From contig CAZVUK010000011.1 in assembly GCA_964630225.1 (NCBI GenBank), positions 1 to 31,164 of the forward strand: a DNA stretch of 31,164 bases, in the 5' to 3' direction. Shown here one piece after another: positions 22,374 through 31,156 of the stretch. The stretch is from CAYZRY01 sp964630225 (lineage in GTDB: Bacteria; Bacillota_I; Bacilli_A; RF39; UBA660). A model generated the notes under the pieces. It was not told where the DNA came from, searched no databases, and saw nothing but the letters and a program-made list of their open reading frames with translations. Positions within the stretch are counted from its first letter, which is position 1. The number at the start of each line of letters is the position of its first letter. Position numbers and translations under genes: made by a program.

Positions 22374-24101
22374 ATGGCAAGTCAAGAGCAGATCAATGAA
22401 ATTAGATCTAAAATCGACATTGTCGATTTTATCGGAGAGTACATACCTTTGTCACAGAAAGGCAAAAATTATTTTGGGGTATGTCCTTTTCATAATGACA
22501 CAAATCCATCTCTCAGTGTAAGTAGAGACAAACAAATCTATAAATGTTTTTCTTGTGGTGCTAGTGGAAATGTCTATACCTTCCTTATGGATTATGATCA
22601 TATCGACTTTAGATCAGCTTTAAGTGTTTTAGCTAGAAAAGCCGGTATCGATATTGCAGATAACACTGTCAGTGCCAAAAGCACTAAATTTTCTAAATAT
22701 TATGCAATATATAATTTTGCTAGTAAGTACTATCAGAATAATTTAAATACGCCAGCAGGAAGCGCAGCTAGAGAATATTTAAGCAGTCGTGGTATCGATG
22801 AACAAACGATAAAGGATTTTGGTATAGGACTTGCCCTAAAAGAAAAAGACGCCCTAACTAAGATACTAAAAGAAAAAGAATATAATTTAGTGGAACTGGA
22901 AAATATTGGTTTAATAAGCGAAGGCTATGATATGTATATAGGACGTATTATGTTTCCTCTTTTTGACCCCAGCGGTAATGCGGTTGGTTTTTCTGGAAGA
23001 ATATATGATAAGAGCAAAGAAAATAAATACGTTAATACAAAAGAGACGGTCATCTTTAAAAAAGGTTCATGTCTTTACAATTATCACTTAGCTAAAGAGC
23101 ATTCAAGAAAGGAGCGTCACGTAATCCTTGTCGAAGGATTTCTAGACGTAATTAGATTATCGACAATTGGCTATAAAAATGTTGTTGCTTTAATGGGTAC
23201 AGCGCTAACTAGCGAACAGATAGCGTTATTAAAAAAACTGTCGAGTAATATTCTTTTAATGCTCGATGGTGATGCGGCAGGACAAGCTGCAACTCTATCG
23301 ATAGGGGAAGCTCTTGAAAAAGAAAATTTAACTGTTAAAGTGGCTCTTTTAAAAGACGGGGATGACCCTGATACTTTTATCGTCAAAAATGGAAAAGATA
23401 GATTTAATAAGCTAGTTGAATCTTCGATCGATTTTTATGACTTTAAAGTGGCTTCGTTACGTAAAAACGTCAACTTTGATAACGATATTTCACTGGCTGC
23501 TTATGTTGACAAAGTAATTAAAGAAAGCAGCAGTATCAAAGATGAACTGCGGATCGAGATAATCCTTAAAAAACTTGCAAAAGAATCAAATATAAGTTAT
23601 AATACACTGGAAAAACGTTTGCAAGATTATCAAAAAACGCAGGTCGTTAAGGAAGAAATTATCCTTACTCCTGTCAAAGAAAAACTTAATCTTAGCAAAT
23701 ATGATAAAGCAGCATATGGTTTGATATATACGATGTTAAATAGCGATTTAGCTATCAAAAAATACAAAGAATCTAAAGTGCAGATGACAAGTAAAGTTCT
23801 AAAAGGATTGGCTGATGAAATTTGTTATTATCAAAACAAATTCGGCAATATTAATGAAGCAGACTTTTACACTTATTTGCAGAATCAAGAAGATTTACTA
23901 GAAATGTATAATTTGATCGTCGCTGAAAATTTTGATTTTCCAATCACCGAAGAGCTTATCGATGATTTTATCGGAGTAATTGATGAATATGTAAAGAGGC
24001 AAGAAGTTAAACGCCTAAAGAAACTAATTGAAGAAGAACAAGATCCGATTGAGAAAGCTAAAATAAGTGATAAAATCAGAAAATTAAGAATAGGGGAGTA
24101 A
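22374..24101 (+). CDS. dnaG: DNA primase DnaG
   Basis: DnaG makes the RNA primers for replication. The 575-residue product has an N-terminal CHC2 zinc finger with C36, H39, C57 and C60 (CPFHNDTNPS, KCFSCGASGN). The catalytic core and TOPRIM motifs follow (VEGFLDVIRL near 250, then LLMLDGDAAGQAA with DGD). The C-terminal part, which binds helicase, is divergent. GAGGAAAG is ahead of the ATG. Only one base separates its stop from the rpoD start, reproducing the classical dnaG-sigA coupling of priming and transcription initiation. Confidence 0.97.
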   Translation: MASQEQINEIRSKIDIVDFIGEYIPLSQKGKNYFGVCPFHNDTNPSLSVSRDKQIYKCFSCGASGNVYTFLMDYDHIDFRSALSVLARKAGIDIADNTVSAKSTKFSKYYAIYNFASKYYQNNLNTPAGSAAREYLSSRGIDEQTIKDFGIGLALKEKDALTKILKEKEYNLVELENIGLISEGYDMYIGRIMFPLFDPSGNAVGFSGRIYDKSKENKYVNTKETVIFKKGSCLYNYHLAKEHSRKERHVILVEGFLDVIRLSTIGYKNVVALMGTALTSEQIALLKKLSSNILLMLDGDAAGQAATLSIGEALEKENLTVKVALLKDGDDPDTFIVKNGKDRFNKLVESSIDFYDFKVASLRKNVNFDNDISLAAYVDKVIKESSSIKDELRIEIILKKLAKESNISYNTLEKRLQDYQKTQVVKEEIILTPVKEKLNLSKYDKAAYGLIYTMLNSDLAIKKYKESKVQMTSKVLKGLADEICYYQNKFGNINEADFYTYLQNQEDLLEMYNLIVAENFDFPITEELIDDFIGVIDEYVKRQEVKRLKKLIEEEQDPIEKAKISDKIRKLRIGE

Positions 24102-24102
24102 A

Positions 24103-25197
24103 ATGTTAGATTTAATTAAACCGATCGAAGACCGTAAAGAGGACCTGATTAAAAAGGGTAAAGAAAACGGTTTTGTAACCTACGAAGAGATTGCCGAAGA
24201 GCTTAAGGGACTCGATGTCGATAGCGATACACTTGATGATTTATATAATACTTTAGTTGACAATCAAATCGAAGTTATATCTGATTCAGCAGATAATGAA
24301 TCAAAAGAGACGGTCGAAAGCCCTGAAGAAATAGCTGTCGAAGATCTTACTTTCTCAAAAGATATTAAGATAAACGATCCAGTTAGAATGTATTTAAAAG
24401 AAATAGGAAGAATTAATCTTCTTACTACCGAAGAGGAATTTGAATATGCAAAATTAGCTGGAGAAGGTGACGAGCGCGCTAAACAGATGTTGGCAGAATC
24501 GAATCTTCGTCTAGTTGTAAGTATTGCCAAAAGATATGTAGGACGTGGCATGCTCTTTTTGGATTTAATCCAAGAAGGGAATATCGGTCTTATGAAAGCA
24601 GTAGAAAAATTTGATTTCTCTAAAGGCTTTAAGTTTTCTACTTATGCTACTTGGTGGATTAGACAAGCTATCACCAGAGCGATTGCTGATCAAGCTAGAA
24701 CAATAAGAGTACCGGTTCATATGGTTGAAACAATAAACAAACTAGCAAGAGTACAGCGTCAATTAACACAGGAATTAAACAGAGAACCAAGTGATGATGA
24801 ACTAGCTAAAAAACTTGGTATAACGGTCGAAAAAGTAAGAGAAATCTATAAGATTTCGCAAGATCCAGTATCGCTTGAAACACCGATTGGTGAAGAAGAC
24901 GATTCGCATCTTGGCGACTTTATCAAAGATGTCAATACGATGTCACCGGAGGAATATACGACGATGGAAATGCTTAAAAGCGAATTAGGAGATGTCCTTC
25001 TTACCTTGACTGATAGAGAAGAGAAAGTTCTTCGCTTAAGATTTGGACTCGATGATGGGCAGAGCTTAACGCTCGAAGAAGTTGGACAGATATTTGGGGT
25101 AACCCGTGAACGTATTCGTCAAATTGAAGCTAAAGCTCTTCGCAAGTTAAGACATCCCTCAAGAAGTAGAAAACTAAAGGATTTTCTAATCGATTAA
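24103..25197 (+). CDS. rpoD: Primary sigma factor RpoD/SigA
   Basis: This is the housekeeping sigma factor that should read the TTGACA/TATAAT promoters seen across the window. The 364-residue product has a short region 1.1 and then region 1.2 (DPVRMYLKEIGRINLLT). Region 2 contains LVVSIAKRYVGRGMLFLDLI and KGFKFSTYATWWIRQAI, which recognise and melt the -10 element. Region 3 begins VPVHMVETINK, and region 4 ends in the helix-turn-helix LTLEEVGQIFGVTRERIRQI. Length is close to Bacillus SigA (371). GGGGAG, ending within the dnaG stop region, serves as ribosome site. Its stop overlaps the trmK start (TAATG). Confidence 0.98.
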   Translation: MLDLIKPIEDRKEDLIKKGKENGFVTYEEIAEELKGLDVDSDTLDDLYNTLVDNQIEVISDSADNESKETVESPEEIAVEDLTFSKDIKINDPVRMYLKEIGRINLLTTEEEFEYAKLAGEGDERAKQMLAESNLRLVVSIAKRYVGRGMLFLDLIQEGNIGLMKAVEKFDFSKGFKFSTYATWWIRQAITRAIADQARTIRVPVHMVETINKLARVQRQLTQELNREPSDDELAKKLGITVEKVREIYKISQDPVSLETPIGEEDDSHLGDFIKDVNTMSPEEYTTMEMLKSELGDVLLTLTDREEKVLRLRFGLDDGQSLTLEEVGQIFGVTRERIRQIEAKALRKLRHPSRSRKLKDFLID

Positions 25198-25844
25198 TGT
25201 TATCAAAGCGACTTAAAGCAATAGCTGATTTAGCTAAAGATAGTAAAGTAGTCTTAGATGTCGGTTGCGACCATGGACTATTATCGATTTACCTATCTGG
25301 TCAAGGAAAAAAAGTGATAGCTTCAGATATTGCTCCAATGCCACTGGAAGCAGCTAAAAGAAATATAGAGATTTATAATATTGAGAATAATATTACTGCG
25401 ATATTGGCCCCAGGTTTAAAAGCAATAAATGATGAAGTTGATACAGTTATAATAGCCGGTATGGGAAGAAGTACAATCGAAACTATGATAGATGAAGACT
25501 TCGATCTTCTAAAATCTGTCAAACAGCTTATTGTTTCACCTCATACAGAAGTGGATAAATTTAGAAAATATATCAGCAACAAGGGATTTATCATCAAAGA
25601 TGAGATGATTATTTACGATAGTAAGAAATATTATATTATTCTTTCACTAGAAAAAGGAAAAATTTCATACAGTGATGACGAGCTCTACTTCGGCCCAATC
25701 TTTATTAAGCAAAGACCCTCTTTATTTATCGACTATTGCACAAAAGAACTCGATAAAAAAAGAACAATTAAAAGCAAACTTACTAAAAATAATAGTAAAT
25801 TAGATAAAGAAATACTAAGACTCAAGAATTTTATCAATTCTTGA
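25197..25844 (+). CDS. trmK: tRNA (adenine22-N1)-methyltransferase TrmK
   Basis: TrmK makes m1A at position 22 of tRNA using S-adenosylmethionine. The 215-residue product has the Rossmann SAM motif LDVGCDHGLLSIYL at about 20-33, then ASDIAPMPLEAAKRN and the family-typical IIAGMGRSTIETMI. IVSPHTEVDKFRKYISNKGF follows, as in Bacillus YqfN/TrmK, with a coiled-coil C-terminus. It starts on the last base of rpoD and has no separate promoter, the same neighbourhood as in Bacillus. A strong terminator overlaps its stop, ending the dnaG-rpoD-trmK unit. Confidence 0.93.
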   Translation: MLSKRLKAIADLAKDSKVVLDVGCDHGLLSIYLSGQGKKVIASDIAPMPLEAAKRNIEIYNIENNITAILAPGLKAINDEVDTVIIAGMGRSTIETMIDEDFDLLKSVKQLIVSPHTEVDKFRKYISNKGFIIKDEMIIYDSKKYYIILSLEKGKISYSDDELYFGPIFIKQRPSLFIDYCTKELDKKRTIKSKLTKNNSKLDKEILRLKNFINS

Positions 25845-25852
25845 GTTTTTAT
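25820..25852 (+). terminator. Intrinsic terminator of dnaG-rpoD-trmK
   Basis: ACTCAAGAATT (25820-25830) pairs perfectly with AATTCTTGAGT (25836-25846), with loop TTATC and a T tract. The stem covers the last codons of trmK. Confidence 0.93.
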
Positions 25853-25897
25853 TTGGCATGATAAAGTGTATTTAATCTTTTGATATTTTTTAAAGAG

Positions 25898-25906
25898 TGT
25901 TATAAT
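25898..25906 (+). promoter_or_regulatory. Extended -10 promoter of the prepilin-like gene
   Basis: TGTTATAAT lies 23 bases ahead of the TTG start. TTGATA (25880-25885) is 15 bases upstream of the hexamer, a short but possible spacing. Confidence 0.5.
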
Positions 25907-25929
25907 TAATATAATAGAGGTGGTATAAA

Positions 25930-27612
25930 TTGAATAAAAAGGGATTTACCTTAATCGAAGTAATCGGTGTTATTGTAATTATCGGACTGATCTTGATGAT
26001 TGTTTTTCCAACGCTATCTAAACTTATGTTAAATAACAATATTAAAAAATATGATAACTATTATATGCTTATTGATGAAGCGGCTAAAGTATACGCGGGA
26101 ACGCTAAAAGATAAGATGGGTCCTTCGACGCAAAATGGTTGCGCTGAGTTTACTTTAAATGATCTTGTCAGTAGAGATTATATAAAAGCTTATAATGATA
26201 AACGAACAACATGTACTGTTTCGTCCTCGACCATAAGAGTTAAAAACACTAGAGGTAAGATTGAGACTTTCTTTAAAATGACTTGTAAAGATGAAGTACC
26301 TAGCACGGCAGACTATGTCAAAGGTGAAGAAGATGTGGCTAACTGTATAGCTTACACGAAAACCGAAGGTAGTAGTCTCTATCAGCAGGTCAAAACAACA
26401 AGTGCACAAATTGTTCGTGATGGAAATATTGTCTATGTTACCAATGACCCAGTAAAAGCCCTAAATAAATATATTTATTATTCAGGTAGCCTTTGGCAAA
26501 TTGTCAATTATGACGAGATGCAAGAGACGGTCAAAGCCCTAAACTTAAGTTATGTTACAGCTTTGCCTTTTGATGCAAAAGGAAGTAATGTCTATACTGG
26601 AAGTACAATGCAAAAATGGCTAGAAAACGTCTTCTATCCAAACTTAAAAAACCCTGATCAATATCTGACAATGAATACCTATGATGCTTCACCTAGTACT
26701 AACTTTGATCTTCCTATTAGCAGTAATCCTGCTAAAGTATACAAGTCTAAAATAGGATTACTAAGTGCCTATGAAGCAAGAAAAATTAAACATCCAACAG
26801 CTTCAGGAATACTAAACAGGTGGACACTTAGTGAAGGAGCGACAGGTTTTAACGTAGCCTTTACACAGGATAATATGAATCTATTTGAAAAGCTATCAAA
26901 TAGTTACGCTATGCCAATACCAGTAATAACTTTTGGTTCTTCAGTTGAAGTAGTCAAAGGAGTTGGAACGGCAACTAATCCCTATATTATCGAGCCTGAT
27001 TATAAAGGTGAATCAGGTCAGCAATTGGCAACTCGCCCAGCTGGGGAATACTTTTACTTGAATTTTGGTGGTTCTAATCAAAAATTTAGAATTATCGGCA
27101 AAGATGATTCTGGTAATACGAGAGCAACAATACATGTCAATTCAGCTACTCGTTACGATCAAACCCATTACGATTTTTCAACTAGTGATATTAAAGAGAG
27201 ATTAAATACGACCGAATATAATAAATTTTCGACTGCTGCTAAAGCTTTGTTAGTTGATGGATACTTCTGTAACGATAGTATTAATCCAGCTACTATGGCA
27301 ACTAAAGAAAATTTATACACAAGTAGCTGTAGTGACCCTAGTAAAATAAAGATGTATAAAATAGGACTCTATAAATTAGGAGAACTATATCCACCACATC
27401 CAATTTCCGCTAGAGTTTGGACAATGAATCCAAGTGCGACAATCGATGACCAATACGGTTCATCAATAAATGTAATAAACGGATCATACGACGTTGAAGC
27501 TGTTGATGTAGCAGCCGCAGACATAACATATAATATTGTCGTAACCGTTACGAGAACAGTTTTAATTGAAAGCGGTGAGGGAACATCAGCTTTACCATAT
27601 GTTATAAAATAA
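25930..27612 (+). CDS. Large type IV prepilin-like surface protein with a duplicated ectodomain
   Basis: The 560-residue product starts MNKKGFTLIEV. This is a type III signal for prepilin peptidase, with cleavage after G5 and the conserved Glu at mature position 5 (E10), followed by the hydrophobic pilin helix to about residue 33. Ordinary major pilins are 120-200 residues; here a long ectodomain follows. It contains two related segments of about 180 residues (about 175-355 and 370-560). Both carry a WQIV/FRII-type strand, KIGL, an aromatic W-T motif, and a closing GTATNPYII or GTSALPYVI. Start is TTG at 25930, set by GAGGTGG (25917-25923). No prepilin peptidase, assembly ATPase or other pilins are in the window. 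It is likely a tip adhesin or minor pseudopilin carrying a binding domain; that role is inferred. Confidence 0.85.
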   Translation: MNKKGFTLIEVIGVIVIIGLILMIVFPTLSKLMLNNNIKKYDNYYMLIDEAAKVYAGTLKDKMGPSTQNGCAEFTLNDLVSRDYIKAYNDKRTTCTVSSSTIRVKNTRGKIETFFKMTCKDEVPSTADYVKGEEDVANCIAYTKTEGSSLYQQVKTTSAQIVRDGNIVYVTNDPVKALNKYIYYSGSLWQIVNYDEMQETVKALNLSYVTALPFDAKGSNVYTGSTMQKWLENVFYPNLKNPDQYLTMNTYDASPSTNFDLPISSNPAKVYKSKIGLLSAYEARKIKHPTASGILNRWTLSEGATGFNVAFTQDNMNLFEKLSNSYAMPIPVITFGSSVEVVKGVGTATNPYIIEPDYKGESGQQLATRPAGEYFYLNFGGSNQKFRIIGKDDSGNTRATIHVNSATRYDQTHYDFSTSDIKERLNTTEYNKFSTAAKALLVDGYFCNDSINPATMATKENLYTSSCSDPSKIKMYKIGLYKLGELYPPHPISARVWTMNPSATIDDQYGSSINVINGSYDVEAVDVAAADITYNIVVTVTRTVLIESGEGTSALPYVIK

Positions 27613-27614
27613 AC

Positions 27615-27643
27615 TTTACAATTATAGATAATTTGTTTATAAT
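27615..27643 (+). promoter_or_regulatory. Sigma-A promoter of the T-box/valS transcript
   Basis: TTTACA (27615-27620), 17 bases and TATAAT (27638-27643) give a start near 27650, just ahead of T-box stem I. Confidence 0.8.
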
Positions 27644-27652
27644 CTATCTAGA

Positions 27653-27848
27653 ACTTTGATCTTGAGGGATCATGTAGTATTTTTAAAGAGACTAAGTGGC
27701 CGGTGTAAACTTAGAAAAGAAAGCATGATTTGTAGCAAGGGAGTTGAGATGCTGAGTTTAGTAAGTATCTCCGGTAACGCGTTATAGTAATAAGAAGTAA
27801 TTAAGGTGGTACCACGATCATTCGTCCTTTGGATGAATGATTTTTTTT
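27653..27848 (+). ncRNA. T-box leader with a GTA (valine) specifier and intrinsic terminator
   Basis: This leader senses uncharged tRNA and controls readthrough. The T-box sequence AAGGTGGTACCACG is at 27803-27816. The terminator pairs 27817-27827 with 27831-27841 and ends in a T run (27842-27848). Stem I is visible as CTTG (27661-27664) with CAAG (27736-27739), and GATCATG (27668-27674) with CATGATT (27724-27730). The internal loop between them carries TGTAG on its 3' side, so the specifier is GTA at 27732-27734, a valine codon. The CTAAGT/ACTTAG helix lies above. A valine specifier agrees with valS downstream. The HD gene ribosome site follows directly after the T run. Confidence 0.93.
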
Positions 27849-27858
27849 GGAGGAAAAT

Positions 27859-28599
27859 GTGAGTGTAGAAAAAGTAGAAAAAAAATTTGACGAGTTTATT
27901 AATTCTTTTGATTTAAGTAATTATAAATTAGCTTTAAAGAATGTTCACACATACGAAGTAGCAAAAGTAATGAAAACTTTATGTGATAAGTTAAATTTAA
28001 ATGATAGAGACAGATATTTAGCAATGATTACAGCCTATTTCCATGATGCTGGAAGATTTCCTCAGCTTTATGAAACAGATAGCTTTTCTGATAAAGAATA
28101 TGATCATGCACTTAAATCAGTCGAAGTAATAGATAAAATGGATATACTAAATTATTTAGAACTTAATGACGAAGAAAAAACAATAGTAAGAAAAGCTGTT
28201 TTAAATCACAATAAATTTGAAGTTGAGGAAGGACTAAACGAAAGAGAATTATATTTTAGTAATTTAATTAGAGATGCTGATAAAATAGATATATTTAGAG
28301 TTAGTGTTGATAATTACAAAGATAATTTTGAGTTTGATCCTAATCCTAAAGTCATTAAAGCTGTCTTTGAAGAAAAATCAATATACTTTAAAGATATAGA
28401 AACAAGAACAGATCACATTATACTTAAATTAGCTTTTTTATACGATTTAAACTTTCAAGAAAGTTTTGACATATTAAAAGAAAACAATTATTTTATAATA
28501 TATTTAAATAGTATAACGGTCGGTGAAGCACAAAAAGATATATATGCTAAAATTTTATCGAAAATAATAAGTTATTATGAAGGGAGGATCTCATGTTAG
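27859..28599 (+). CDS. HD-domain phosphohydrolase under valine T-box control
   Basis: The 246-residue product has the HD-domain metal ligands: H30, the H62-D63 pair in YFHDAGRFPQ, H83 in DHALKSVEV and a late Asp in LIRDADKIDIFRV. Such proteins hydrolyse phosphoester bonds in nucleotides or nucleic acids; the substrate here is unknown. I place the start at GTG 27859, five bases after GGAGG (27849-27853). An upstream in-frame TTG at 27847 lies in the terminator T run, and the ATG at 27857 runs straight into TGA. The gene lies between the T-box and valS and overlaps valS by seven bases, so it responds to charged tRNA-Val level. It is more AT-rich in codon use than its neighbours. Confidence 0.88.
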   Translation: MSVEKVEKKFDEFINSFDLSNYKLALKNVHTYEVAKVMKTLCDKLNLNDRDRYLAMITAYFHDAGRFPQLYETDSFSDKEYDHALKSVEVIDKMDILNYLELNDEEKTIVRKAVLNHNKFEVEEGLNERELYFSNLIRDADKIDIFRVSVDNYKDNFEFDPNPKVIKAVFEEKSIYFKDIETRTDHIILKLAFLYDLNFQESFDILKENNYFIIYLNSITVGEAQKDIYAKILSKIISYYEGRISC

Positions 28600-31121
28600 A
28601 TAAGAAATATAATCATTTAGAAGTCGAAGCATCCAAATATAATAAATGGCTCGATAAAGAGCTTTTTAAAGCGGGAAAAGATTTATCAAAAGAACCGTTT
28701 TGTATTGTAATACCTCCGCCTAATGTTACTGGAAGATTGCATTTAGGTCATGCTTGGGATGTCAGCATTCAAGATATTATTATCAGATACAAAAAGATGA
28801 TGGGATATGATGTTTTATGGCTTCCTGGTATGGATCACGCTGGTATTGCGACGCAGGCTAAGGTTGATGGAAGACTAAAAGAAATGGGTATCAAACCACG
28901 TGAGCTAAAGCGTAGCAAGTGGCTCGAATATGCCTGGGACTGGAAAGAAGAATACAGTATTAACATCAGAGAACAGTGGTCTAAACTTGGTTTACATCTT
29001 GATTATTCGAGGGAACGCTTTACACTTGATGAAGGATTAAATAAAGCTGTTAATCATGTTTTTATTAAACTTTATGAAGAGGGTTTAATATACCGCGGTG
29101 AGAGAATTATCAACTGGGATCCAGAAGCGATGACCGCTCTTTCTAATGAAGAGGTTATCTATAAAGATGTCGAAGGAGCTTTTTATCACATCAAATATTT
29201 TGTCGAGGGAAGTGATGAGTATTTGACTCTTGCAACGACAAGACCTGAAACAATGTTTGGTGATACAGCAGTAGCTGTCAATCCACAGGATGAAAGATAT
29301 AATCATTTAGTAGGTAAGAATGTTATCTTGCCTGCTAGTGGAAAAATAATTCCTATTATAGCTGATAAGCACGCTGATCCAGAGTTTGGTACCGGCGTCG
29401 TAAAAATTACGCCGGCTCATGATCCAAATGACTTTGAAGTAGGTAATAGACACAATCTAGAGCGTCTTATCGTTATTAATAAAAACGGTAAGATGAATGA
29501 AAATGCTGGCAAATATAAGGATATGGATCGTTTTGCTTGTAGAGAAGAATTAATCAAAGAATTAGAGGCTAAAGGAAATCTTGTTAAAATCGAAAAGATG
29601 GTGCACAGCGTGGGACATTCGGAGCGAACAGACGTTATGATCGAACCATATTTATCAAAACAGTGGTTTGTTAAAATGCGTCCACTAGCTGATAGGGTTT
29701 TAGAAAATCAAAAAGCTAAAGATAAAAAAGTTAACTTTGTGCCAAAAAGATTTGAAAAGATTATGAATCATTGGATGGAAATAACGTATGACTGGTGTAT
29801 TTCACGTCAGCTTTGGTGGGGACATCAGATTCCTGCTTGGTATAAAGATGATGAAGTCTATGTCGGAGAAGCAGTGCCGGAAGGTGATGATTGGACCCAA
29901 GATCAAGATGTTCTAGATACTTGGTTTTCAAGTGCTCTATGGCCATTTTCAACCCTTGGCTGGCCTGAGGAATCGGCAGACTTTAAAAGATATTACCCAG
30001 GCAACGTCTTAGTAACCGGTTATGATATAATACCTTTTTGGGTAAACCGTATGACGTTCCAGGGCTTACATTTTACTGGTGAAAGACCATTTGAAGATTG
30101 TCTAATTCACGGCCTAATTCGTGATAAAGAAGGTCGCAAGATGAGCAAGTCACTTAATAACGGAATCGATCCGATGGATGTCATAGACCGGTATGGTGCT
30201 GATTCACTTAGATTTTTCTTAACGACAGCAACTTCGCCTGGTCAAGATTTAAGATTTGACGAAGAAAAAGTCGCAGCAACCTGGAACTTCATCAATAAAC
30301 TTTGGAATGCTTCGCGCTTTGTACTAATGAAAACCGAAGGATTTAAGAAAGAAGATTTTAGTCTCGATGGTTTATCATTAGCAGATAAATGGATACTGGG
30401 AAAAAGGAACATTTTGATTGGCGAAATTAAAAAGAGCATGGATAAATATGAGTTTCATACAGCCGGAGCCCTACTTTATGACTTTCTATGGAATGATTAC
30501 TGTGACTGGTACATAGAACTTTCTAAAGCTAGCGAATCAAATACGACTAAGAGCACTTTATTAATGGTTCTGGCCGATACTTTAAAAATGTTATCGCCCT
30601 TTATGCCGCATGTCTGTGATGAAATATATAGTAAATTAGATATCGCTGAAAATGAATTTGTTTCTGAAACAAACTACCCAGAAAAAACTAAAGATCTGTT
30701 TAACGACGAGTTGGTGCTTGTTGAAAAAATCATTGCAGATATCGTCGCTATTAGAAATTTGAAAGCAAACAATGCTATAACTAAAGAAAGCAAAATCAAA
30801 ATTGAAGTATCAAACGAACTTAAAGATATTTACTTTACACAGCTTAAAATTAAAGATGAAAACTTAGGAGATAGTGGCATTGATAGTGTAAATTTTGAAT
30901 CAGAAAGAATTAAAATTAGTTTTTCATCAAACAGTGGTGAAAATAAAGAAGCACTTCAAAAAGAAATAGATAATCTAAAAGCTATTATTACAAAACGTGA
31001 ATCTTTACTTGCTAATGAAAGTTATATTTCAAAAGCTCCATCTAATATAGTTGAAGCCGACAGAGAAAAATTAGTCGAAGAAAAGAAACAATTAGAACTT
31101 TTAGTAGAAAGAGCTAAGTAA
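28593..31121 (+). CDS. valS: Valyl-tRNA synthetase
   Basis: ValRS attaches valine to tRNA-Val. The 842-residue class I synthetase has the HIGH-type motif HLGH (H50-H53, in PPPNVTGRLHLGHAWD) and the KMSKS loop at 516-520. The editing domain lies between about 190 and 340 (TLATTRPETMFGDTAVAV, GTGVVKITPAHDPNDFE). The anticodon-binding domain (NKLWNASRFVLM onward) and a C-terminal coiled-coil arm (about 780-842) follow. GGGAGG lies ahead of the ATG, inside the HD gene, with a seven-base overlap. A valine-specific T-box controls the pair. Its last codons form the terminator stem. Confidence 0.98.
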   Translation: MLDKKYNHLEVEASKYNKWLDKELFKAGKDLSKEPFCIVIPPPNVTGRLHLGHAWDVSIQDIIIRYKKMMGYDVLWLPGMDHAGIATQAKVDGRLKEMGIKPRELKRSKWLEYAWDWKEEYSINIREQWSKLGLHLDYSRERFTLDEGLNKAVNHVFIKLYEEGLIYRGERIINWDPEAMTALSNEEVIYKDVEGAFYHIKYFVEGSDEYLTLATTRPETMFGDTAVAVNPQDERYNHLVGKNVILPASGKIIPIIADKHADPEFGTGVVKITPAHDPNDFEVGNRHNLERLIVINKNGKMNENAGKYKDMDRFACREELIKELEAKGNLVKIEKMVHSVGHSERTDVMIEPYLSKQWFVKMRPLADRVLENQKAKDKKVNFVPKRFEKIMNHWMEITYDWCISRQLWWGHQIPAWYKDDEVYVGEAVPEGDDWTQDQDVLDTWFSSALWPFSTLGWPEESADFKRYYPGNVLVTGYDIIPFWVNRMTFQGLHFTGERPFEDCLIHGLIRDKEGRKMSKSLNNGIDPMDVIDRYGADSLRFFLTTATSPGQDLRFDEEKVAATWNFINKLWNASRFVLMKTEGFKKEDFSLDGLSLADKWILGKRNILIGEIKKSMDKYEFHTAGALLYDFLWNDYCDWYIELSKASESNTTKSTLLMVLADTLKMLSPFMPHVCDEIYSKLDIAENEFVSETNYPEKTKDLFNDELVLVEKIIADIVAIRNLKANNAITKESKIKIEVSNELKDIYFTQLKIKDENLGDSGIDSVNFESERIKISFSSNSGENKEALQKEIDNLKAIITKRESLLANESYISKAPSNIVEADREKLVEEKKQLELLVERAK

Positions 31122-31137
31122 TAGCTCTTTTTCTTTT
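31108..31137 (+). terminator. Intrinsic terminator after valS
   Basis: AAAGAGCTA (31108-31116) pairs with TAGCTCTTT (31122-31130) around AGTAA and is followed by TTCTTTT. The valS stop is in the loop. Confidence 0.88.
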
Positions 31138-31150
31138 GACTAAAATACTA

Positions 31151-31156
31151 TATAAT
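31151..31156 (+). promoter_or_regulatory. Possible -10 box of a gene beyond the right edge
   Basis: TATAAT lies at 31151-31156 after the valS terminator. The nearest TTGACT (31136-31141) is too close to be its -35 box, so this is only a candidate. Confidence 0.3.

Noticed and set aside
27847..27858. TTG 27847 as the start of the HD gene
   Set aside because: It lies in the T-box terminator tract and ahead of the GGAGG site; GTG 27859 is correctly spaced from that site.
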